From assembly GCA_024364735.1 (NCBI GenBank), contig JAGFNQ010004754.1, positions 1-64,000 of the forward strand: a stretch of DNA of 64,000 nucleotides. The letters run 5' to 3'. Below, in pieces: positions 45,301-54,951 of this stretch. The number at the start of each line of letters is the position of its first letter. Position 1 is the stretch's first letter. The position numbers and the translations under genes were made by a program. The notes under the pieces are model-generated. The model worked only from the letters and a program-made list of their open reading frames with translations. It had not been told where the DNA came from and did no database searches. The stretch comes from Boesenbergia rotunda. Lineage: Eukaryota > Streptophyta > Magnoliopsida > Zingiberales > Zingiberaceae.

Positions 45301-46378
45301 TAGATTTGAATAATTAAGGTTGAAATGATTAATTAATAATTGTGGGTTTAAATTCATAATTTTCATTATTTCAAAAATTTCTTCTTCATCTTTATCTATC
45401 TTTTCATGTTTTTCTAATAATTTTGATTTATCTAAATCTTTGTAATTTTTATTTACTATGGCCCTAATCTTAGATAGTTCCATATCCTTCTCATCCTCAA
45501 AATTACATCTTTTAGTATCCTCAAAATAGGAGGAGTAATTTGGGCAACTAATTAATGTTTTTGTAATAGTTTTCAAGATTATCTATAATTAAGTTATTAT
45601 CTAGGAGAATTTCATCTTCATTATCCTCAAGATTTTTAATAAAATCATTTTTATCCTCAAAAATAATTTCAGGATTATCTCCAGAATTATCTTCACTGAC
45701 TTCAGAGTTATCTTTAGAATTCTTGAATTTGAATTCAGAGTTATACAATGGATTTTAAAATTTGAATTCAAAATTATCTAAAGGATTTTCAAATTCAGAA
45801 TTATCCTTAAGATTTTTGAATTCAGATTTATCCTTAGGATTTTCAAATTTGAATTCGGATTTATCCTTAGGATTTTTAAATTTGAATTTATCCTTAGGAT
45901 TTAATTTATCTGAATTAAAATTATTAGAATTAAAGTTATTAGAATTAAAGTTATCAGAATTAAAGTTATGATAATTGATTTTAGAATTTACTGAATTGAT
46001 GTTCTGAATTAAATAATTAATTTCTGATACTTTAGTCATATCTGCATTTTCTAATTTGACATGCAAAATGTTAATTCTACTATGCAGTAAATCTAATTTA
46101 TCAGAAAAATTAACTAAATTATCATAAGGCAGTGCAGGAATTTTGAAACTTTTCGGAACGTAAATTTTACGTACCTTTGTCGGACATTTGTTCTTGTAGT
46201 GTCCGTACTTCTCGCATTTGAAGCATCTGATGTGGCTTTTATCTCTCCGGACTTCTGGCGCTGGTGCCCCCTTTGCCGCCAGTGGTGTAGATCGAGTCTT
46301 ACGAGTAGGGCACTGATTTTTATAGTGCCCTCTCTCCCTGCACGTGAAACAAATAATATGGAACTTAAGAATGGACAT
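45289..46378 (-). pseudogene. gag: N5 gag fragment with two zinc knuckles and Asn/Lys repeats
   Basis: The likely start is ATG 46378 (MSILKFHIICFTC). Two C-X2-C-X4-H-X4-C knuckles (CFTCRERGHYKNQC and CFKCEKYGHYKNKC) lie in the first 60 residues, followed by a heptad-rich segment (LLHSRINILHVKLENA) and short peptide repeats (FNSDNFNSNNFNS, then FKFKNPKDKSEF variants) up to the stop at 45755. Related acidic repeats continue in 45548-45748 and 45289-45576 behind stops or frameshifts. The N-terminal capsid-like part seen in N4 (MANQEWN start) is absent. The repeats run into the AT minisatellite, which looks like the same repeat after loss of coding. Confidence 0.65.
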
Positions 46379-46469
46379 TAAAAAAATTGTACCTGATTCA
46401 CCCCTGGGCTCCCCCTCAACTCCTGGCGTCGTTGCTCCGTCGGCGATTAGTCCAGTGAAGAGCGGCTCG

Positions 46470-46483
46470 GCTCTAATACCACT
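46470..46483 (-). promoter_or_regulatory. N5 primer-binding site, iMet with one mismatch
   Basis: The minus strand reads AGTGGTATTAGAGC beside the LTR end at 46484. One C-to-T change separates it from the iMet complement. Confidence 0.85.
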
Positions 46484-47560
46484 TGTAGGACCGGTGCCGT
46501 CGATAAGGGGGGGTGAATATCGACCGTGAAAACTTCGTAAAACTTTCGATCTGCTCAGAGCGTTAGTGCAGCGGAAAAATAAACAGAAAGAATAAAGCAA
46601 TACAAAGGACACGCGGGATTTATTTACTTGGTTCCCGACCCCCCTGGATCAGTACGTCCAAGGCCTATGTACTCGGCGTGAGTCCACTATTGGTCTCCTT
46701 TCTGGAATTTCCGGAGGTGGAGAAAACCCGTCTTACAGTTGATAGTTACAAGCACAAGTACAGAAAATTAAGTACGGAATAAATGCAAACCGAACAAAAC
46801 AAAGTCTGACGCTCGGCCGATCTGGACCTCCGAAGTACCGCGCACTTCCTCCTAGAGCCTCCCAGTCGTAGAGCCTCGTCTTTAGCGTGTTGTCGTCAGT
46901 CAGAATGATCAGAATAGCACTTTGGAGTTGTTTTTGAAGCAGAGGGGCCGAAGCCCCTTTTATAGGCTTCCTACGGGCGCCCTGGACGTTGGGGGCGCCC
47001 CGATAAACTCGGTCAAACCTTATCCCTACGCCGACCTCGCCGCAGCTGATAAAACCTTTGACCAGGGCACCCCGGACCTCCCGGGCGCCTAGCTTGAACC
47101 CAATCAAAGCTAATCTCCTGCTTCGAACTCGCATCAGCAAAACAGCTTTGAACCCGGGCGCCCCAGACCTCCCGGGCGCCCTGCTTGAAGCCTATTCTGC
47201 CTTCTTTACTTAACCTCCCTTTTTAGTCTTTGGCTTGGGCACCCCCATCAATGGGGGTGCCCTGGATGCTTGGGGGCACCCCACTGATGGGGGCGCCTGG
47301 CTTCAAAGCTTCCAGCCTAGTTACTTGCTTTGTCTCCGGTTCTTGGTACCTGCAAGATACACAAACACAAGGCAAATATACATACAATATTAGCCTTAAG
47401 GACTTGGTTCGGACTTTGAATTTCCACGAAACCCTAGGTCGAACCGACACAAGTTCTCACCCCCCGAGAACGCGCCTTTCACCTACTCCTCTCAGGAGAC
47501 GGTTGTCACCCAGTCCTTCGGGTGGACTTTTGCTTAGCTTCCGATACTTCCGAACCTCGA
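46484..47560 (-). repeat. N5 5' LTR, part 1
   Basis: It matches 40774-41855 closely and is cut at CTCGA (47556-47560) by N6. The rest is at 54957-55443. Confidence 0.9.
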
Positions 47561-47617
47561 TGTTGGATCGAGAGAACCGATAGAGGGGGGGTGAATATCG
47601 GTTCTCTCGATCCAACA
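47561..47617. repeat. Perfect fold-back of the U5 end
   Basis: Two 21-bp arms (47561-47581 and 47597-47617) are exact reverse complements around a 15-base G-rich loop. The left arm is the minus-oriented U5 end, and the right arm returns to CGATCCAACA in plus orientation. In unrearranged copies (51319 and 21668) the U5 end contains CCGAT and ATCGG 15 bases apart, so five bases of pairing pre-exist and the other 16 are new. Confidence 0.9.
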
Positions 47618-47631
47618 AGTGGTATCAGAGC
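47618..47631 (+). promoter_or_regulatory. Plus-oriented primer-binding site joined to antisense interior
   Basis: AGTGGTATCAGAGC follows the plus-oriented U5 end as in a normal 5' LTR, but the next bases (TTATGAGTTTTG) are minus-oriented 3' interior. N4 has GTATCAGAGCC followed by TATGAGTTTTG at 23859, so ten bases are shared at the junction. Confidence 0.88.
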
Positions 47632-49001
47632 TTATGAGTTTTGAAAAGAAATACTTAGTATAATTCTGAAAGCACACAGCTTAAATTGCACCAAAAAACT
47701 CTGCTTTGAAAGATATTGTGCAATTTTGGAAAAAGATTTTGTATTTGTAGTTAAGTCTTTAGAAAATTCACGTACTTAGAACACTATTGCCTTAGAAAAG
47801 TATTTGTACTTTTGAACACATTATATTTTGAAAAATAGAAGTACTTTTGAGAGATATCATGTAATTTTTGAAAAATATAAGTACTTTTAAACATAATAGA
47901 CTTTGAAAAATCTAAGTAATTTTTGAAAAGTATTAGACATTGAAACATATAAGTAGTTTTTGAAACGTATTAGACCTTAAAAAAAATATAATATTTTTGA
48001 AACGTATTAGACTTTGACAATATAATATTTTACTTGATTAGGTTTCTTTTCCAGTCTGACACAATCCTAGGAAACCTTGTTGACTATAAGGACATTTTCC
48101 TAAGTGTCCTGGAAATTTTTCAACCCAAGTAAATATTATTTCAAAAGGTATAATTTTATAAGCCACAAAAACATTTTAAAATAATATTATTTTGTAAGAC
48201 AAATATTTTCGACACAATTTTGAAAATATAGTGTATGAAAACATATTATTTAGAAATGTTTAATAACTCTTTTAATTTGACCTCCCCCCAAACTTGATAC
48301 AGTCCTTGGAAGCTTGTTGACCACAAGTATTCTTCCTCTGAGTTCTTAGGGTTCGATTTAAATTGTAAGAATTATCTAATAACTTCAAAACAAATAATTA
48401 CCAAAAAATATTTCAGAAATTCTTCTTTTGACTCAAACTCCTCCTAAATTTGACACATCCTAGGAGTCCTTGTAGATTATGAAGTGGACCTTCCTCAGTG
48501 TCTTTAGGGTTTATTAAAATCAAAAGAATAATTTTGAACAAATTTCTGAGTATGATAACTTTCAAGATAAACTTTTGAAAACACAACTTGAAATGATAAC
48601 ACAGTTTTTGAAAAATAGTTTGAAATGATGATAATTTTTCAAACAGATAACAGAATACGAAGGTTTTTGAATAAGTTTTAAAGCATAAGGTTTTTGAAAA
48701 TTTTGAATTTTTTGAAAAAAATTAAGAAGAATTCCCCCTGTATCCGACACAGTCTGTCTTTTATCTAAGTTCCTTAAGGGACTTCAGTGTTGATCAGGTT
48801 TGACTATATGGACTAGGGTTGACTACTTTGACTAAATCAGAATAAGTCCTAGACTCTATTTATTGTGATATTTGACAAAAAAAATGTGATAAATGAAAAA
48901 GTAGGGTACAGTACAATAAATTAAAAATTAGAGGTAAGTTTGAATAATTTTACAAACTTTTTTATTTAAAAGGATAGTGAATCATGCTTTTAGGTCCTAG
49001 A

Positions 49002-49057
49002 TGTCTCACCTAGTTGTACGTGGTCAAGCATGTTAACCTTATGAGTTATGTGAGACA
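49002..49057 (-). other. Conserved stem-loop, N6 copy 1
   Basis: Arms TGTCTCAC (49002-49009) and GTGAGACA (49050-49057), equivalent to 25081-25136 in N4. Confidence 0.6.
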
Positions 49058-49393
49058 AATATTTTAATTTTGAAAAATAAATGATTGACAATTATTAAAT
49101 TGAATTTTGAGAATAATTAATTAAGTTGAATTTGAGAATAATTAATTGAATTATTTTGAATTTGATTAAATTAACTTAATTAAGATTTAATTGAATTTAA
49201 TTGATTTTAATTAAGATTTAATTAAATTTAATTGATTTAATTAAGATTTAATTGAATTTAATTGATTTAATTAAGATTTAATTGAATTTAATTGAATTTA
49301 ATTGACTTAATTAAGATTTAATTGAATTTAATTGATTTAATTAAGATTTAATTGATTTAGTTGGTTGGGTTAGACTCAACTTTTAGGTCCTAA

Positions 49394-49451
49394 GCATCTC
49401 ACCCATTTCTAAGTGACAAAACAGGATATCCTTAACTGTTTTGTGAGATGC
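49394..49451 (-). other. Conserved stem-loop, N6 copy 2
   Basis: Arms GCATCTCAC (49394-49402) and GTGAGATGC (49443-49451), with the same inner ACAAAACAG/CTGTTTTGT stem as 25368-25425. Confidence 0.6.
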
Positions 49452-49935
49452 ATTAATTTTATCTTTTGATGTTAACACTATGATTTAATTGAAGCTTGTA
49501 TTAGATTCGAGTTTTACAAATAATAATTTAAAAGTGAGTTTCGATAATTGGCTTCCAGGTCTTGGCGAGGCACAGAGGCCTTCATTGGCCGTAGCCTTAT
49601 TGGATCAACAACCCTTTCCTAGACAAAGCCTTTTAAAGAAAGATCATTTTCAAATCATTGTTTGAGACACTCTGGTCTAACTAGCTTAGGATTCAGAGAG
49701 GAAGCTTCGGCTAGTTCCACCGGACTAAAAAGACCAAATAAGGTACTCCTTACCCTACTTGATTCCTTAGTCAGGCTTCCCTAACGTACTATCATCAAAC
49801 CTTGTCCTAATACTAGGTTGTTCAAGTTTCAATTAATCAGGTTAGTCCTTAAACTAACCAATCCTGATTTTAAGCAAAAAAAATAAGAATAAAATAACAA
49901 ACAACACACAATTAAAGAAAACAAAAAAAAATGAT

Positions 49936-50781
49936 CTAAGTTACATCATAATCGAAATAATACTCAGGTTTTTTAAAATCAACAAGGTTGGGAATTAAAT
50001 TTTCTGACATATTAACCTTAACTATTTTGTATGAATTAATTACGTTCTTTGAGGTAAATATTAGATTTTCAAATATCGTAAATTTACCTTTTGATTCCTG
50101 GTTGGGAATCTCCCCCTTGATACTTGCCGTCTTTAGCATCTTGTAGTGGTCGCGAGTCATCCGGACCAGCTTCCGATCATCCCCTTCTTCGTCGTATGAG
50201 TCTGAGTTGGACTCAAGTATTGGTTGAGGCCTCTTTTGAAATTCTCTTGGAGTTTTTCCTGCAATAAAAACTATACCTTCCTCGACCATTGCAATATCAA
50301 CTTGATTATTTAATCTTAATTCAGAAAACGATTCAAAATTAATTACCGATTTTGTCTCAGAAAACTCATCGTTTGACTCTGGTTTGATTTTGACGTCGGG
50401 TGTCGAGTCTATCTCAGCTACTTGTTCTTGAGCTTCTATGATCTCAACATCGGAGCTCTCTTCGTGTAGATTGATTAGCTTTTCCCACATCTCCTTGGCA
50501 CAGTTGAAGGATCTGACCCGCTTCAGTTCTTCTTTTGTCAGGCCGCATTGTAAGATTGTTGTTGCCCTGGCATCAATCTCGATCTTCCTCAGAGTTGGTT
50601 CGTCCAATTTGTCCCAGGCGATTGATGATCCATCTTCTGTGGGGAGGGAGAACCCTGTTTGAATGATCATCCATATGTCCATATGGGCCTTCAGATGTAA
50701 CTCCATTAGACTTTTCCAGGAATTGAAGTTCTCGCCGGAGAATAGCGGTGGACGGGCACTGTTCCATTCTTGGTTGGCCAT
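49936..50781 (-). CDS. gag: N6 gag-like protein (281 aa)
   Basis: ATG at 50781 (MANQEWNSARPPLFSGENF), open to 49936. It is related to the N4 gag along its length: LDEPTLRKIE, LQCGLTKEELKRV, MWEKLINLHEE, acidic middle, IVFIAGKTPREFQKRPQP and the C-terminus FKKPEYYFDYDVT. It is shorter by a deletion in the acidic middle. No zinc knuckle. An open frame in both N4 and N6 with matching termini suggests a recently functional protein, probably a structural Gag that works with pol from other elements. In the rearranged N6 it has its own minus-oriented LTR directly upstream (51319-52666), so it could in principle still be transcribed. Confidence 0.75.
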   Translation of the reverse strand: MANQEWNSARPPLFSGENFNSWKSLMELHLKAHMDIWMIIQTGFSLPTEDGSSIAWDKLDEPTLRKIEIDARATTILQCGLTKEELKRVRSFNCAKEMWEKLINLHEESSDVEIIEAQEQVAEIDSTPDVKIKPESNDEFSETKSVINFESFSELRLNNQVDIAMVEEGIVFIAGKTPREFQKRPQPILESNSDSYDEEGDDRKLVRMTRDHYKMLKTASIKGEIPNQESKGKFTIFENLIFTSKNVINSYKIVKVNMSENLIPNLVDFKKPEYYFDYDVT

Positions 50782-51304
50782 TTAGTTTAACCTCGTACAG
50801 AAAAGAAGTACAAAAATATACCAAGACTTGGTCTTGGATTAGTAGTGCGGGAGAAGGGAAAAAGTAGCTCAAAATAAATATTACACGAATTTCGAGGCGG
50901 AATAATAATAAAATAATAAAAACAATTTTTGACAAAATTTTGAAAATATTAATTTTTTCAATTCTGATTAATGATGAAAAATTAAAAATTTAATGTTAAA
51001 AAAAAATTGCTCGAAATAAGGTAGCACGAATTTCGAGGAAAATATTAAAATAAAAAAAGTTTATGACAAATTTTCAAAAATTGTTCGTTTTATTAATTTT
51101 GACTTATAGTGAAAAAAATGAGAATTCAAAATTGAAAAAGGCGTAAGAATATTTTAAATACACCTACAGATATTATTTATTTGAAAATAAAAAGCGAGAC
51201 TGATCGAGTGGTGTTGATTAACAAAAAGAAAAGAAATAAAATAAAAAATTTTGTAAATCCGTAAAACTCCCAAATTGGTGGTTACACCAAATTTGAGCTT
51301 CCCC

Positions 51305-51316
51305 GCTCTGATACCA
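51305..51316 (-). promoter_or_regulatory. N6 minus-oriented primer-binding site, tRNA-iMet
   Basis: The minus strand reads TGGTATCAGAGC two bases from the LTR end at 51319. N6 therefore has two primer sites in opposite directions. Confidence 0.9.
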
Positions 51317-51318
51317 CT

Positions 51319-52666
51319 TGTTGGATCGAGAGAACCGATAGAGGGGGGGGTGAATATCGGAAAACGTTCGAATTTAATATGAGAGAAATTGCACAGCGGA
51401 AATTAAAACCAACACACGAACACAAGTGGTTTTACTTGGTTCGGAGCTTAGGTCGACTCCTACTCCAAGGCGCACGATCGTTGATCGTTTACTTTGGGCA
51501 ATTCTATATGAGGCACAAAAGCAGTTTACAAAGATTGATTACAGAATAAGTGCAGTAAATTAAATGTCAACTCTTCTTTACCGACGTCCGGAGTAGATGG
51601 TATTTTTGGAGCAGTTGGACGTCGTCGGCATTGGTATCTCGAGTCAGGAGGTTTCTGGAGCAGAGGGCGGGAGCGGAAGAGCGTGAATGCGTTGGAAAAC
51701 GTTGATGTTCTGAAGCCTTGGTTCGAGGGCCTTTTTATAGGCCCTGAGGGCGCCCGGAACGTCGGGGGCACCCCCCACGTGTCAGCCGATCCGCCTCAGT
51801 CTCGGTCAGCTCTGATCCCTCAAAAATCGGGATCAAGCTTTGACGGGGGTGCCCTAATCGCTGGGGGCGCCCGGGTTGACCGGGTCAGCTCTCTTATCCG
51901 CTGGCTTCAAGGGGAGCTGCTTCGGTACTTGGCGCTGGTGGTACCCGGGATGCTGGGGGCGCCCGGGAGCAGCGGGGGCGTCCCGCCCAGTAGCTGTTCG
52001 AAGCCTTCCTTACTTACATTGTTTTGTATGCACCTTGGGGGCGCCCGGGACACTCCAGGCGCCCTACTCAGCCACTGCCTCACTCCTTTGAGGCTCTCTG
52101 AGCTGCAAACACTCGTTCCTTTGGTCCTGCATCCAGGGTTAGTCCAAAACAACATAAAATAATAATGTGTCAGTTTATACAGCCTTAGCTGTCTTGGTTC
52201 TGACTTTGGACCTCCAAAATGGAGTCCTAGGTCGAACCGACGCCTACTGTTCCTTCGATGGGGAACACATCCTCACCTACTCCTCTCGGGAGAATGTACC
52301 TGATGCTAACCGCTCCTCTGGTTGGACTTTTGCCTCGCGGTCCTTCGCCAGGTCTTGGATACCGAGCTGTCCTTCGCCCGGTGCCTAGCATTCCTTCGCT
52401 AGGGCTTCAGTCCCAAGCTGTCCTTCGCTTGGCGCCTAGCAGTCCTTCGCTAGGGCTTTGTATCCTGGCATTCCTTCGCCAGGTGCCTAGCAGTCCTTCG
52501 CTAGGGCTTTGTATCCTGGCATTCCTTCGCCAGGTGCCTAGCAGTCCTTCGCTAGGGCTTTGTTTCCTGGTAGCCCTTCACCAGGTGCCTAGCAGCTCTT
52601 CGCTAGGACTTTGTTTCCTGGCAGCCCTTCGCCAGGTGCCTAGCAGCCCTTCGCTAGGACTTTGTT
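51319..52666 (-). repeat. N6 minus-oriented LTR, lacking its U3 start
   Basis: U5 end at left, then the GGGCGCCC palindrome region (51745-52065) and 51-bp tandem repeat (52380-52666). It stops inside the tandem repeat, about 100 bases short of the U3 terminus seen in N4, at a junction with a short plus-oriented interior piece. Confidence 0.88.
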
Positions 52667-52985
52667 TTTGATATATGTCAAAAATCGGGATCAAGCTTTG
52701 ACGGGGGCGCCCTGATCGCTGGGGGCGCCCGGGTTGACCGGGTCAGCTCTCTTATCCGCTGGCTTCGAGGGGAGCTGCTTCGGTACTTGGCGCTGGGGGC
52801 GCCCGGGACGCTGGGGGCGCCCGGGACGCTGGGGGCGCCCGGGAGCACAGGGGCGCCCCGCCCAGCAGCTGTTCGAAGCCTTCCTTACTTACATTGTTTT
52901 GTATGCACCTTGGGGGCGCCCGGGACACTCCGAGCGCCCTACTCAGCCCCTACTCCGGGCGCCCTACTCAGCCCAAAATATTAGC
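52667..52985. repeat. Junction mosaic in N6
   Basis: A short plus-oriented piece (TTTGATATATGTCAAA, 52667-52682) resembles interior near 53205. It is followed by a second minus-oriented copy of the LTR centre (about 52678-52950, compare 51825-52070) with a different number of GGGGGCGCCCGGG units. A partial repeat of GGGCGCCCTACTCAGCC then leads into plus-oriented interior. Confidence 0.75.
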
Positions 52986-53405
52986 TAAGTAAGTTACTGT
53001 TAAGTTTTTTTTGAAAACTATGTTGCAAGTTTTTTTAAATATAAGGAGAAGAGTTGTCACATTAAGGGGGAGCTTCATGTATTTTCAAAACATCTATTAC
53101 TTTGAACATCATTTTTGTTAAACCATTACTTAAAGTTTTTAAACAATGTTTTTATTTTGGTAAAACTCTAAACTCCCTATTAGATACCTTGTTCGCCCAT
53201 GTAAGCTTTTGATATATATCAAAGGGGGAGGAAAGGTCAAAGTTAAGGGTGTTATAACACATGTATTCAGGGTTTTAGGGGGAGTATAGAAAATAAAGGA
53301 TTTTTTTGATCTACACTTATACTGTTCATACTCCTTCTTTTCTTAACTGTTATATGTTTTTACTTAACTTTGAATTGTGTTGCCATAAATCAAAAAGGGG
53401 GAGAT
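52986..53405 (+). other. N6 plus-oriented 3' interior with polypurine tract
   Basis: No gene. It corresponds to N4 22979-23700 in reverse. Purine tracts include ATTAAGGGGGAGC (53064), CAAAGGGGGAGG (53220) and AAAAAGGGGGAGAT (53392-53405), the last touching the LTR at 53406. Confidence 0.8.
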
Positions 53406-54951
53406 TGTTGGTGCAGGAAGCACCATATCGAACCTTGTTTTGATATTGGCAAAGGGTTCAAAGTTAAGTATTATTGGTGATCTAACAATGTTACTCAAGT
53501 GTGCAGGAAAAGTCCTAGCGAAGGGCTGCTAGGCACCTGGCGAAGGGCTGCCAGGAAACAAAGTCCTAGCGAAGGGCTGCTAGGCACCTGGCGAAGGGCT
53601 ACCAGGAAACAAAGTCCTAGCGAAGGGCTGCTAGACACCTGGCGAAGGGCTGCAAGGAAACAAAGTCCTAGCGAAGGGCTGCTAGACACCTGGCGAAGGG
53701 CTGCCAGGAAAGAAAGCCCTAGCGAAGGACTGCTAGGCACCTGGCGAAGGAATGCCAGGATACAAAGCCTAGCGAAGGACTGCTAGGCACCTGGCGAAGG
53801 AATGCCAGGATACAAAGCCCTAGCGAAGGACTGCTAGGCGCCAGGCGAAGGACAGCTTGGGACTGAAGCCCTAGGGAAGGAATGCTAGGCACCAGGCGAA
53901 GGATAGCTTGGTATCCAAGACCTGGCGAAGGACCGCGAGGCAAAAGTCCAACCAGAGGAGCGGTTGGCATCAGGTACATTCTCCCGAGAGGAGTAGGTGA
54001 GGACGTGTTCCCCGTCGGGGGAATAGTGGCGTCGGTTCGACCTAGGGCTCCATTTTGGAGGCCCAAAGTCAGAACCAAGACAGCTAAGGTTGTATAAACT
54101 AACACATTATTATTTTATATTGTTTTGGACTAACCCTGGATGTAGGACCAAAGGAACGAGTGTCTGCAGCTCAGAGAGCCTCAAAGGAGTGAGGCAGAGG
54201 CTGAGTAGGGCGCCCGGAGTGTCCCGGGTGCCCCCAAGGTGCATACAAAACAATGTAAGTAAGGAAGGCTTCGAACAGCTGCTGGGCGGGGCGCCCCCGT
54301 GCTCCCGGGCGCCCCCGCTGCTCCCGGGCGCCCCCAGCGCCAAGTACCGAAGCAGCTCCCCTCGAAGCCAGCGGATAAGAGAGCTGACCCGGTCAACCCG
54401 GGCGCCCCCAGCGATCAGGGCGCCCCCGTCAAAGCTTGATCCCGATTTTTGAGGGATCAGAGCTGACCGAGACCGAGGCGGATCGGCTGACACTTGGGGG
54501 GCGCCCCAGACGTTCCGGGGGCCCCCAGGGCCTATAAAAAGGCCCTCGAACCAAGGCTTCATAACATCAAAGTTTTCCAACGCATTCACGCTCTTCCGCT
54601 CCCGCGCTCTGCTCCAGAAACCTCCTGACTCGAGATACCAGCGCCGACGATGTCCAACTGCTCCGAAAATACCATCTACTCCGGACATCGGTAAAGAAGA
54701 GTTGACATTTAATTTACTGCACTTATTCTATAATCAATCTTTGTAAACTGCTTTTGCGCCTCATATAGAATTGCCCAAAGTAAACGATCAACGATCGTGG
54801 GCCTTGGAGTAGGAGTCGACCTAGGCTCCGAACCAAGTAAAACCACTTGTGTTCGTGTGTTGGTTTTAATTTCCGCTGTGCAATTTCTCTCATATTAAAT
54901 TCGAACGTTTTCCGATATTCACCCCCCTCTATCGGTTCTCTCGATCCAACA
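53406..54951 (+). repeat. N6 plus-oriented LTR (1546 bp)
   Basis: Complete LTR, TGTTGGTGCAGG to CGATCCAACA. The 51-bp tandem repeat lies at about 53510-53840, GGGCGCCC palindromes at 54200-54520, TATAAAAA at 54533-54540, and the C-tract form of the U5 G-tract near 54920. It forms the right terminus beside CTCGA. Confidence 0.9.

Larger units (their letters stand above)
47632..49935 (-). other. N6 untranslated interior
   Basis: Co-linear with N4 23869-25928, minus orientation, no gene. It carries the same GGGGGAG tracts, stem-loops, AT-rich repeat (49090-49370) and TTGGCTTCCAGGTCTTGGCG block (49548-49810). Confidence 0.75.
47561..54951. mobile_element. N6: rearranged element with two U5 termini
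   Basis: N6 is 7391 bp, flanked by CTCGA (47556-47560 and 54952-54956). The left end is TGTTGGATCGAG and the right end is its reverse complement CTCGATCCAACA: both are the U5 end of the N4-type LTR, whereas a normal element has one U3 and one U5 end. Order left to right: U5 end (minus), U5 end (plus) with primer site (plus), interior (minus, with gag), primer site (minus), LTR (minus), LTR fragment (minus), 3' interior with polypurine tract (plus), LTR (plus). The clean target duplication implies that this molecule was integrated by integrase in this form. Confidence 0.88.

Noticed and set aside
47561..54951. Two ordinary elements inserted tail to tail, or a later genomic inversion
   Set aside because: Only one CTCGA pair brackets the whole structure, both outer ends are exact U5 termini, and internal joints sit at short matches. 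Misassembly cannot be excluded without reads.
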